This document shows positions 31,557 through 38,007 of a stretch of DNA of 39,378 bases, piece after piece; position 1 is the first letter of the stretch; each line of letters opens with the position of its first letter. The notes below the pieces were generated by a model. The model searched no databases and had not been told where the DNA came from. It saw only the letters and a program-made list of their open reading frames with translations. A program made the translations under genes and the position numbers. This stretch comes from a virus. The stretch covers positions 1-39,378 of the IMG/VR virus record IMGVR_UViG_3300032224_000527; one strand, given 5' to 3'.

Positions 31557-31839
31557 ACACAACTGGTTGTTCCAGTACCTTTGTTTCAATCACCATCCCC
31601 AGAGGGATGTGGATTGGCATGCCAACTGTTTTAGGTTCTTCAACTTCATCTGGAAAGTATGAGTTGACAAGAGTGATGTACCCTTTAAGCACATCAGGGA
31701 TTAGCCAACCTACGGTCACAACCGTTGCTTCTTTGGGGTCATACTTGTCTAGGTCTGTCCAACCGTTCTCTCCATCGAATGCATCCATCCAGTGGATTGC
31801 AACAAGAGCCCATTCCGATTTGACTGGTTTAGTCCTCAT
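31423..31839 (-). CDS. Conserved phage protein of unknown function, 138 aa
   Basis: The N-terminal 90 residues contain WMDAFDGENGWTDLDKYD, TVVTVGWLIPDVLKGYITLVNSYF and a PIHIPLGMVIETKVLEQP end, a layout I have seen in hypothetical proteins of actinophages. The last 45 residues are Pro/Ser/Gln-rich and are encoded opposite the endolysin 3' end, so they may be a recent extension created by overprinting. It starts 11 bases inside the upstream gene. A possible role in early host takeover is only positional. Confidence 0.72.
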   Translation of the reverse strand: MRTKPVKSEWALVAIHWMDAFDGENGWTDLDKYDPKEATVVTVGWLIPDVLKGYITLVNSYFPDEVEEPKTVGMPIHIPLGMVIETKVLEQPVVFIQNPEESNLESPNSQTLPSFLPGYPPSQGKSQNGASLLNRPHE

Positions 31840-32107
31840 AAGGATTTATCCCCTCTTCTTCTAAGTGCAATTCAATAGTTCCAATTATTCCTGAAACAAA
31901 CGAACTAATTCTTATCCAAGCCATTGCATTGCCATGCAATGCTTCTTGCCATGTGCGACACATCTCAACAGCAGATTCGTCGTTGGCACTCATCACGATT
32001 GTTACACCATTTTGTGAACGCTGTTCAATTTGTTCCATGCGTTCATGCATATCGTCTGCTTGGTCTTTTGGAATGATGCTATAAATCCAGTCATTCTGGT
32101 CAGACAT
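31829..32107 (-). CDS. Small protein of unknown function, 92 aa
   Basis: Start at ATG 32107 behind AAAGGAAGAAA; the frame continues upstream but there the overlapping 58-residue gene is the better coding candidate. The product is acidic with a QADDMHERMEQIEQRSQNG helix and a possible membrane-adjacent AWIRISSFVSGIIGTIEL segment. No family recognised. It is part of the leftward operon downstream of the sigma-like gene. Confidence 0.68.
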   Translation of the reverse strand: MSDQNDWIYSIIPKDQADDMHERMEQIEQRSQNGVTIVMSANDESAVEMCRTWQEALHGNAMAWIRISSFVSGIIGTIELHLEEEGINPYED

Positions 32108-32276
32108 TTTTTTTCTTCCTTTTCTTATTAGCAACATATATACTCCCGAAGGGCAAACCATTTTCCTGTATTCCCTCACCCACAACAACGTCGCCATACA
32201 CCGAAGCAAGAAGTGTAGCAATCGCCTTTGGGCTGACCTCAACATCAAAACCCACCGTTATCTGTCGTGTCTTCAA
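32100..32276 (-). CDS. Small protein, 58 aa, TTG start
   Basis: TTG at 32276 with AAAGG 7 bases upstream gives MKTRQITVGFDVEVSPKA, then IATLLASVYGDVVVGEG and a Lys-rich tail (NKKRKKKN). A GTG 7 codons later is an alternative start. It overlaps the sigma-like gene end by 32 bases and the next start by 8. The frame has protein-like hydrophobic spacing, unlike the alternative frame in the same bases. Function unknown. Confidence 0.62.
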   Translation of the reverse strand: MKTRQITVGFDVEVSPKAIATLLASVYGDVVVGEGIQENGLPFGSIYVANKKRKKKNV

Positions 32277-32607
32277 GTCCGAGCCTTTCTCTAATAATTG
32301 GATTCTCTAAGAGGTGCAATCGTAACCGCTCGTAAGCGGCATTGCGTAGTCTCCAAGCATGAGGTTTGGACACGCCAAGCCTTCCCCCAAGTTCTTCAAG
32401 TGAAATCATTTCTGAGTTGATTGCATCAATGATGAAACGGTCTTGTTCACCAAGTTGTTCAATGCATTCTGCTATTGCCTCTCGCAGTGGCTGGAGTTCT
32501 ACAACAGACTCAACAGTTTCTTCACCGCTTGCAGCCATCATCAACGCCTCAATGGGCGTTTCTGGTCTTCTGTTTCCACGAAGGTTTGCTTCGTGGAACG
32601 GAGTCAT
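32245..32607 (-). CDS. Sigma-region-4-like HTH protein, 120 aa
   Basis: Start placed at ATG 32607 (GAGAAG upstream); a TTG at 32628 is also possible. Residues 55-98 read EQDRFIIDAINSEMISLEELGG-type helix followed by RLGVSKPHAWRLRNAAYERLRLH, the helix-turn-helix of sigma-70 region 4 or a related positive regulator. The N-terminal half (PETPIEALMMAASGEE) has no region 2. It lies after a nuclease-like gene in the replication operon. It could redirect host RNA polymerase or act as an anti-sigma decoy; no promoter evidence distinguishes these. Confidence 0.75.
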   Translation of the reverse strand: MTPFHEANLRGNRRPETPIEALMMAASGEETVESVVELQPLREAIAECIEQLGEQDRFIIDAINSEMISLEELGGRLGVSKPHAWRLRNAAYERLRLHLLENPIIRERLGLEDTTDNGGF

Positions 32608-32617
32608 CGATACTTCT

Positions 32618-33043
32618 CTATTCTTCAAGACTTACAATCTTTGTATTCTCAATCGGTATTTCAAAGAATGATTCGCCGTCAGTATAAATAGTGTTCTTTG
32701 TAACTATCTTATTGAATTCTTTCCCATCAACAATAAGAATGTGAGTTCGTTCATGATTGAACATTACGAACTTTACATGCTCATTGCCCTCAAGGAACTT
32801 AAACTTGCGTGAAGCAAAATGCACACTGTCGTAGGGAAAGTTTTCCCCACGCCAGTTGTGTTTAATCTCTACTTCAATTCCAGTATCCTCACCAAACCAG
32901 TTTGAAAGAATGTCAATGCCATACTTATCTGGATTTATATGTGCTTCATACCCATTGGCATGAAGCCAATCCAAAAGAATTTCTTTCACTGAATCATCTG
33001 CGTCGTACAGATTTCTATCAAACGGTTTGGATATTGGTTTCAT
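32618..33043 (-). CDS. PD-(D/E)XK nuclease-like protein, 141 aa
   Basis: A possible PD-(D/E)XK core is visible: an N-terminal helix (DSVKEILLDWLHANGYEA), D44 in YGIDILSNW and E59-I-K61 in GIEVEIKHNWRG. Aromatic and charged residues with alternating strands follow (VHFASRKFKFLEG, HVKFVMFNHERTHILIVDG). The pattern and size fit small endonucleases such as resolvase- or Vsr-type proteins. The start overlaps a 20-codon ORF by 4 bases. It lies next to RusA, so both may process recombination intermediates. Confidence 0.7.
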   Translation of the reverse strand: MKPISKPFDRNLYDADDSVKEILLDWLHANGYEAHINPDKYGIDILSNWFGEDTGIEVEIKHNWRGENFPYDSVHFASRKFKFLEGNEHVKFVMFNHERTHILIVDGKEFNKIVTKNTIYTDGESFFEIPIENTKIVSLEE

Positions 33044-33102
33044 GAAAAGAATATGACTGCAAGTACAGCCACTCCTATTGTAAACATTCCCACAGTAATC
33101 AT
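33040..33102 (-). CDS. 20-residue hydrophobic micro-ORF
   Basis: ATG at 33102 overlaps the TGA of the RusA gene, and its own TGA overlaps the ATG at 33043, both as ATGA. GGAGAAGGC lies directly upstream as ribosome site. The product MITVGMFTIGVAVLAVIFFS is one membrane-length hydrophobic helix with no charge. Two exact coupling overlaps make translation likely; the peptide may be functional or only carry ribosomes between the two larger genes. Confidence 0.6.
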   Translation of the reverse strand: MITVGMFTIGVAVLAVIFFS

Positions 33103-33455
33103 GCCTTCTCCAAATACAGACAAACGATTTGTTTATCGTCTGTGTACGCTACGCCATTCAAGGCATCAAGTACAGCCTTCGCATAGTTGTCAATGTCTCC
33201 TGTAAGTTTTCCCTTGGGTTGGTCTACGTTCACATTCAACTGAACAGGTTCGATGAATATCTCTGTTCCCGCTGTTGTGAACGCAAGTTTTACTGACAGT
33301 AGTTCGCTCTCGTAAAGAGGACCTTCATACAGTTCCGCAAAGTCTTGTTCATACTTTTTGGTTTCCTTTGGTGTAAACGCATGACCAGTCTTGGTCACTC
33401 GTGGTCTACCCTTCGCTCTTGGGCGAAGAGCAATTATCTGATGAAATGGCTTCAT
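33099..33455 (-). CDS. rusA: RusA-type Holliday junction resolvase
   Basis: 118 residues. The C-terminal half has the RusA core: GDIDNYAKAVLDALNGVAYTD, with D87, D89 and K93 in the positions of the catalytic D70, D72 and K76 of the E. coli enzyme, followed by DDKQIV. The N-terminal RPRAKGRPRVT is the usual basic DNA-contact strand. RusA dimers cut four-way junctions formed during replication or recombination, clearing branches before packaging. It sits between primase and the nuclease-like gene with 4-base overlaps. Confidence 0.93.
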   Translation of the reverse strand: MKPFHQIIALRPRAKGRPRVTKTGHAFTPKETKKYEQDFAELYEGPLYESELLSVKLAFTTAGTEIFIEPVQLNVNVDQPKGKLTGDIDNYAKAVLDALNGVAYTDDKQIVCLYLEKA

Positions 33456-34348
33456 GGTCTAAATGCTCCAGTCGTATCTACTCCATAAACGTCTTCAACT
33501 ATCTTCACTAAATGTTCAACCGCATCTGTGCGTAAATGGAACTTACCCCAACGCTTATCTGCATCTGCGAGTATCACATATGCATGATTGATTGGAGTTC
33601 CAAGATTGTGCATTTTGTGTACTAATCTCACCAGCGTTGTTGACCTATCGCTTCCATCAAGAGGACCGTGCCTCCAGATAGTTGCGACATATCCATCAAC
33701 ATGGTCAAGCGCTTCCTGAACGGAAGCACCGACTGGAAGATTGTCAAGTTGTGCTTTGCTTTTTGGTCTGTGCATCTCTGCCAATGGCAACAGCGTCTTT
33801 GCAGAAACCCTGCTTATCAAAGCAGAGTTTAGAAAAGTACTGAGCGTCATCGGAACATCATCTGAATCAAAAAGAATATAACGATTCTCTGGAATTACAT
33901 GCATACCGTTTGGATACGGTAAGCGAACATAGTTCCCAAGTCCGGTTGTTTCTTCTTGCTTTGGATTGACTTCCTTTGGCGGTAAACCAATGGCTTCGTG
34001 TGCCGACAGAAATGCTCTACGCATTACTGCTGCAGATATCCAGTCGCTGGCAAACACCCACACATGAAAACCCTTGCGGGTTTTCTCAACGAATGACGGT
34101 ATGCCTTTGACCATGAGTGCTGTTTGTAGGTTGCGTGCAGAGTCAATGTCATCAACATCAATATCTGAACACCCCCACTTGACTGTGTTGCCAAGTGTGA
34201 GCGGGTAGATACCAATGAGTTCTTTGCCGTTCAGATGATTGGCAAATGTTTCTGCGGTCACAACTGACCTAACAGCACCACCTTCCCAAGTCCCGTAAGC
34301 ATCTGTACGACCTTCAAACAGTGTCTTGAACATCTCTACTTCAGTCAT
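33452..34348 (-). CDS. Archaeo-eukaryotic primase (AEP)-type protein, 298 aa
   Basis: The first half shows AEP hallmarks: the catalytic D62-I-D64 in KWGCSDIDVDD, the His motif R91-K-G-F-H95 in TRKGFHVWVF and a conserved-style GNYVRLPYPNG. The C-terminal half is helical and lacks a helicase domain, which is supplied by the neighbouring DnaB-like gene. AEPs make primers and in some phages also extend them; this could be a PrimPol. It overlaps RusA by 4 bases and the helicase by 8. No separate DNA polymerase gene is present. Confidence 0.82.
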   Translation of the reverse strand: MTEVEMFKTLFEGRTDAYGTWEGGAVRSVVTAETFANHLNGKELIGIYPLTLGNTVKWGCSDIDVDDIDSARNLQTALMVKGIPSFVEKTRKGFHVWVFASDWISAAVMRRAFLSAHEAIGLPPKEVNPKQEETTGLGNYVRLPYPNGMHVIPENRYILFDSDDVPMTLSTFLNSALISRVSAKTLLPLAEMHRPKSKAQLDNLPVGASVQEALDHVDGYVATIWRHGPLDGSDRSTTLVRLVHKMHNLGTPINHAYVILADADKRWGKFHLRTDAVEHLVKIVEDVYGVDTTGAFRP

Positions 34349-35369
34349 AAATCATTCCCAACTGTAGATATTGGGCTGGCAGTTCACCGTCTAGTTCACG
34401 AAGGCGACCTGTTGCTGGGTCTAATTCAAAGTCAATGTCATCAACAAGTTGTCCTGCTGGTCGTTTGTTCTTCAACAAACTGACAGTGACAGTATGTTCA
34501 TGCACTCTTTGTTCATGGCGTAGAAATTCGAGTCTGTCTTGTGCTCGCTCTGAATGTGAACGGTCAAGTTTCTCAATCAGTTCGTTCATCTCGTGCGCAA
34601 TCTGATACTTCTTGCGACGGACACCAATGATTGATGTTGCTTGTTGTTCACCACCGAATGAACCAGATGACATGGTGAGTTTCGCCCCATCAGCGCCAGC
34701 ATGGCGTGATGTTTGATGCAACACAAGAATTGGTACATCGTGACGCCGACCGAAACCTTTGAGGAAGGTTGCTTTGTCAGGAACTGTTTCACCTGCTTCA
34801 ACCAAGTCAAGGTAGTCAACCACAACTAGTTCAGGTACTTGTCCCCACACATCACAAACTTCACCGTAGGCACGTTCCATGTCGGAACTTGTCAGTGGCT
34901 GGTCAAACACAGCGAGGTTTGGAAAATCCTCTTCTGCTGTACGGCGTAGCAATTCAATGGCTTCTTGGTCATCGGCTGCTACTCGTGCTTCCAGTTCTCG
35001 TGCATCAATTCCATGATGCATACAGGTGAGTTTTGTCAATACGAGTTGGCGTGGCTCGTCAGGTATGAACATTGCAATGTGTTTGTCACGGTTGTTGCGA
35101 AGTGCATGAAGCAGTAAGAGTGTCTTACCGCCGTGTGCAAATCCCAACATCATGGCAATTTCGCCCGGTGCAATGCCTCGTAGTTCTTTATCAATGCGAC
35201 TGATACCGAGATGTACTCGCTCTTGCGGTGACTGTGCCCAACGCACAAATGAGTCAGCCGCTTCTGAGAGTGGTGAATACATTCGATATTCGGAAAGTGA
35301 GGCGACCGTCGGATTCGGTCGCCCCACATTTTCCCAGCCAGCAGAGATTTCTTCTGCTGACAGTCTCAT
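34341..35369 (-). CDS. DnaB/RecA-like replicative helicase, 342 aa
   Basis: RecA-type ATPase core: Walker A variant G76-F-A-H-G-G-K82-T, Walker B VVVDYLD (about 183-188, D185) and a motif 3-like ILVLHQTSRH. The N-terminal 50 residues are short and lack a DnaB N-terminal domain, so this is a single-domain form. A C-terminal arginine-containing part (LLKNKRPAG) can act in trans across subunits. It overlaps the gene upstream by one base and the primase gene by 8, giving a helicase-primase pair for replication. Confidence 0.87.
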   Translation of the reverse strand: MRLSAEEISAGWENVGRPNPTVASLSEYRMYSPLSEAADSFVRWAQSPQERVHLGISRIDKELRGIAPGEIAMMLGFAHGGKTLLLLHALRNNRDKHIAMFIPDEPRQLVLTKLTCMHHGIDARELEARVAADDQEAIELLRRTAEEDFPNLAVFDQPLTSSDMERAYGEVCDVWGQVPELVVVDYLDLVEAGETVPDKATFLKGFGRRHDVPILVLHQTSRHAGADGAKLTMSSGSFGGEQQATSIIGVRRKKYQIAHEMNELIEKLDRSHSERAQDRLEFLRHEQRVHEHTVTVSLLKNKRPAGQLVDDIDFELDPATGRLRELDGELPAQYLQLGMIYD

Positions 35370-35815
35370 TACTTAGCCCGTGGTGGCCAGTAAGCCTTCT
35401 CCGCATCAACTGCACGGAATGAAGGGCGCTTCGGATTTGCGGCAAGTCCATCTCGGTTGTCGTACACAACGGTTACACCGTCACGCTTGCAAGCCTTGAT
35501 GAGCCAGTCTGGGAGTGGACCGTGTTGCTGTCCTTTTACGGTCACAGTTCCGGATGATGAGGATGATGAAATTGTTTGTGTCTGAACTTCTTCAGCACCC
35601 AACTCTTGTTTCAACATGTTGATTACAGCGGTGTTCTGCTGTGATGCTTGTGTTGCGGTTGTGCCACCATAAATGGTGTCCATCATGATTTCATTGATTG
35701 AAGAAAACAGATTTGCAAACTCGCCCAATCGGGTGTCTACATCTGTTGACTTGTCGGTAAGGTCTGCTGCAATTTTTGCAGAGACTTGTGTGATGATTGC
35801 TCTATCTTTATCCAT
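35369..35815 (-). CDS. Conserved replication-module protein, 148 aa
   Basis: Start at ATG 35815, overlapping the nuclease TAA (TAATG) with GAGGAGG upstream. The N-terminal half is helical and acidic (TQVSAKIAADLTDKSTDVDTR), the middle is Ser-rich (SSSSSSGTVTV), and the C-terminal half carries QHGPLPDWLIKACKRDGVTV and NPKRPSFRAVDAEKAYWPP, which I have seen in phage genes near replication loci. The position suggests a DNA-binding or helicase-loading accessory. No established function. Confidence 0.68.
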   Translation of the reverse strand: MDKDRAIITQVSAKIAADLTDKSTDVDTRLGEFANLFSSINEIMMDTIYGGTTATQASQQNTAVINMLKQELGAEEVQTQTISSSSSSGTVTVKGQQHGPLPDWLIKACKRDGVTVVYDNRDGLAANPKRPSFRAVDAEKAYWPPRAK

Positions 35816-36684
35816 TAGTTTGCCTCCTCGGCATTTGTTGTTTCGCTCGTGATGTACGAGCCTTTGCACATTGACCATACAGGACACCAACGCTGTGAGC
35901 AGAGGTGGTGCTGGTCATTTACTATCCATCGTGTTGATGGCATTTTCGCTTGAACCGTCAACAGGTTGTTGACGAGTGCGATTGTTTGGTCAATTATCCA
36001 TTGACCGTGTTCTGGTGTTCGTGTAATAGAAACGATTTGTCCTGTTGACGATGCGTTCCTAATCATGACGCCGAAGTTGAATTCAACCGGGTAATCAATC
36101 ATGCCCATTGCATGAGATGCTTCTGCGTACACAGATGACTGAACATTCTGTGTTTGCTTCTCCGCTTGATAATACTTTCGAGCCGCTGTCTTCCAGTCCC
36201 AAATACCTTGTGGGTGGAAGTAATCCATTGTGCCTTCAAACCAGAGTTCATACTCAAATAGTTCGTTGTCCACATGAGCAACTTTAGTCTCAAACTTGTA
36301 CTCACACTCGCCACCTTCAGGAACGCTGGGCATGATGTCTCGTGCCCACGCTTCTGCCATTGATGCAATGTGTTTGTCCCAGTTCTTTGGGTCGGTGTTG
36401 GTGATGTTGATTGACTTGCCTTCAGCCTTGAGATGCGCTTCCTTAGTGCGGAATGCGTACACAGAGCGTTCGGCAATGTCTCGTATGTCAATTTCTCCAC
36501 GCAAATAATTCTCAATTCCTGCGTGCACAGCCGTGCCCATCATTGCTGAGTCGTTTTCTTTGCGTGTCTCAGGGTGTAACGCCGTGAGCCTTGCTCGTTC
36601 GGGACACATCAAAGCATCACCAAGCCATGACTGGCGGATGAAAACTTTGGTTACGTCGTAGCCATTGTTGTTATCTAATCTCAT
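35815..36684 (-). CDS. RecB/Cas4-like Fe-S PD-(D/E)XK nuclease, 289 aa
   Basis: Start at ATG 36684 behind AAAGGAAAAAC. Nuclease motifs: GTAVHAGIENY (H54), D154 in EGTMDYFH, D163-W-K165 in IWDWKTAA and a Gln/Tyr helix (QNVQSSVYAEA). One Cys before the core (C27 in MCPER) and three after it (C262, C267, C273) match the iron-sulfur staple of RecB/AddB/Cas4 nucleases. It likely acts on DNA ends in recombination or host DNA degradation. Leader module B precedes it. It starts the coupled run that continues to the primase and RusA. Confidence 0.87.
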   Translation of the reverse strand: MRLDNNNGYDVTKVFIRQSWLGDALMCPERARLTALHPETRKENDSAMMGTAVHAGIENYLRGEIDIRDIAERSVYAFRTKEAHLKAEGKSINITNTDPKNWDKHIASMAEAWARDIMPSVPEGGECEYKFETKVAHVDNELFEYELWFEGTMDYFHPQGIWDWKTAARKYYQAEKQTQNVQSSVYAEASHAMGMIDYPVEFNFGVMIRNASSTGQIVSITRTPEHGQWIIDQTIALVNNLLTVQAKMPSTRWIVNDQHHLCSQRWCPVWSMCKGSYITSETTNAEEAN

Positions 36685-36707
36685 GTTTTTCCTTTGTTTG
36701 TGTGTTT

Positions 36708-36783
36708 TTGTGACCGTAGTTCTGTGCGCCGTTGCCTTAGCAACGGTCGCACTGTTACTGGCTAGACCCCCCCTTTCCCCCCC
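36708..36783 (-). promoter_or_regulatory. Leader module B: G-run tract, hairpin, CTACGGTCACAA
   Basis: Leftward: G7-AAA-G7 (36783-36767), hairpin CCGTTGC-CTTA-GCAACGG (36729-36746), then CTACGGTCACAA (36719-36708), 23 bases before the start codon at 36684. Order and spacing match module A at 5630-5717: 8-9 bases from motif to hairpin, 14-20 from hairpin to G tract. The two differ in hairpin sequence but keep its fold. Confidence 0.6.
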
Positions 36784-36799
36784 ATTGTGACACACAATG
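36783..36799. promoter_or_regulatory. 17-bp palindrome CATTGTG-ACA-CACAATG
   Basis: Perfect 7-bp arms around ACA, immediately upstream of the G tract of module B in the leftward sense. The size and symmetry are typical of a repressor or activator operator. Not found elsewhere in the window by eye. Confidence 0.6.
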
Positions 36800-36822
36800 A
36801 GAGGGAAATCTTGGGTGGTCAG

Positions 36823-36844
36823 AACTGATATTGCAGTATCAGTT
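36823..36844. repeat. Palindrome copy 6 (one change at the inner pair)
   Basis: AACTGATAT, TGCA, GTATCAGTT. Eight of nine pairs match; inner pair T/G on the + strand. It lies 4 bases after the TAG stop of the lysozyme-like gene and upstream of leader module B. The only copy outside 888-4234. Confidence 0.9.
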
Positions 36845-36847
36845 TTT

Positions 36848-37267
36848 CTACAGACCCCACGGTCCAAAACCGTTGTCATACCGTGCGTCTGCGTAGTTGT
36901 AAATAGCAAGTGCTGCTCTCAGGTTGCGGTAAGGACCAAACAGCCCCTCAGAACGCTTCACAATGCCTCTGGAAGCCAACCATGAGGTCCACGAGCCATT
37001 GATTTGCACCAACCCTCGTGAACCACCGTTCGGGTCTTCTGTGTTGTGCTCTGTTGGGTCACATCGGCTCTCTCTCCACATCAGATAATCAAGCGTTGGT
37101 AAAAGCGACTGTCTCCACCCTGCATCAACAGCGGTTTGCCACCACTGAGGGCACAGAGCAGAAGCAGAAATATCCACCGGCTCAGGATTATCGTGCTTAG
37201 AAATAGAGGTGGGGGGCACGAAGCCCCCCACGGTCAATGAAACTGAGATGAGTATTTTTGCTATCAA
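36848..37267 (-). CDS. Secreted lysozyme-like protein, 139 aa
   Basis: TTG start at 37267, chosen because AAGGGGG lies 6 bases upstream and gives a signal-like N-terminus (MIAKILISVSLTVGGFVPP). The mature part reads LDYLMWRESRCDPTEHN with E66 as probable catalytic acid, then GSRGLVQINGSW and LRAALAIYNYADARYDNGFGPWG, the order found in lysozyme/transglycosylase (SLT-type) folds with two Cys (39, 69). It would cut peptidoglycan outside the membrane. Being in the early block and exported, it may act in wall remodelling rather than final lysis. A strong hairpin lies in its signal-peptide codons. Confidence 0.82.
   Translation of the reverse strand: MIAKILISVSLTVGGFVPPTSISKHDNPEPVDISASALCPQWWQTAVDAGWRQSLLPTLDYLMWRESRCDPTEHNTEDPNGGSRGLVQINGSWTSWLASRGIVKRSEGLFGPYRNLRAALAIYNYADARYDNGFGPWGL
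37209..37231 (-). promoter_or_regulatory. GC hairpin inside the signal-peptide codons
   Basis: GTGGGGGGC (37209-37217) pairs perfectly with GCCCCCCAC (37223-37231) over a 5-base loop. In the leftward mRNA it occupies bases 37-59 of the lysozyme-like gene, codons 13-20. A 9-bp stem of nearly all G-C pairs this close to a TTG start could slow translation. It may also simply reflect the residues VGGFVPP. Confidence 0.65.
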
Positions 37268-37270
37268 GTA

Positions 37271-37492
37271 TTACCCCCTTAGTGCTTCCAATAGGACTTC
37301 TTCCATCTCTTGTTTTGCAGACAGAAGTTCTTCCAACTCAGCATGAGTTGAGTCGGCTCTACGACCATCACCGAGACGCTGGGTTTTTTTAGCCAGTTGG
37401 TCTACGCCGATAGCGAGAGACTTGACGACAGCACGTAACTCAGAGAGAGTCAGTGTGACATCAAGCGTTGGTTCATCTTTGCGATTACTCAC
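37271..37492 (-). CDS. Small helical protein, 73 aa
   Basis: The ATG at 37492 overlaps the TGA of the previous gene (ATGA). The protein is acidic to neutral, with a TLTLSELRAVVKSLAIGVDQL helix and a second Glu/Leu-rich helix (AELEELLSAKQEMEEVLLEAL), probably a two-helix coiled coil. No family recognised. It precedes the lysozyme-like gene by 4 bases in the same operon. Confidence 0.72.
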   Translation of the reverse strand: MSNRKDEPTLDVTLTLSELRAVVKSLAIGVDQLAKKTQRLGDGRRADSTHAELEELLSAKQEMEEVLLEALRG

Positions 37493-38007
37493 GGTAGTTG
37501 CCTTTCATTCTGAATAGATGCTGATTTCAGCGCACGAACGACATCGTACATATCCTGCATGGCACTTGCTAATGAGCCCATTGCGTTACCTTCGTCGTAT
37601 GTAACGGCTTTGTCACCCGTAAATCGGATAGACGAACCCATTTTTCCGTTGTGGCACATTGTCATGAGACGACAACGCTTACGCTCAGGGTGCTTTGATG
37701 GTTCAATCTCATTGTTCTCATCATTTTCTTTGTCAATAGGTGCAGCCCAACCCGTAGTAACAACAGCAAAGCCGTTGTAACCAGAGTCAAACAACAAGAC
37801 AGCGTTGAATGTATCGTCAAGCATGGCGTAAATGTCGCTGTCTTCTGCAACTTGTCTGACTGCAGGGACTTCACCTCTGACATAATCAACAGCAAACAAT
37901 CTTGATGTTGGTAGTTCAAATGTGTTGCCAATCTTTTCTGCTATTGCTTGGTCAATCTCTTTGAGAGTTTGCTCAAACTTTTCTGTGTATGTGATTGATG
38001 TTTTCAT
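37489..38007 (-). CDS. Conserved hypothetical protein, 172 aa
   Basis: Mixed alpha/beta: an N-terminal helix (YTEKFEQTLKEIDQAIAEKIG), a beta core with DDTFNAVLLFDSGYNGFAVVTTGWAAPI, a Cys/His-containing RCRLMTMCHNGKMGSSIRF strand and a C-terminal helix. The GFAVVTTGWAAPI stretch resembles hypothetical proteins of actinobacteria and their phages that I recall, but no function is known. It overlaps the WhiB-like gene and the next gene by 4 bases each, so it is cotranscribed with WhiB. Confidence 0.72.
   Translation of the reverse strand: MKTSITYTEKFEQTLKEIDQAIAEKIGNTFELPTSRLFAVDYVRGEVPAVRQVAEDSDIYAMLDDTFNAVLLFDSGYNGFAVVTTGWAAPIDKENDENNEIEPSKHPERKRCRLMTMCHNGKMGSSIRFTGDKAVTYDEGNAMGSLASAMQDMYDVVRALKSASIQNERQLP

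Noticed and set aside
32108-32248. Upstream extension of the 92-residue gene to 32248
   Set aside because: The extended frame gives a basic, Leu/Arg-rich sequence without a ribosome site, while the overlapping 58-residue frame in the same bases has a good site and protein-like pattern.
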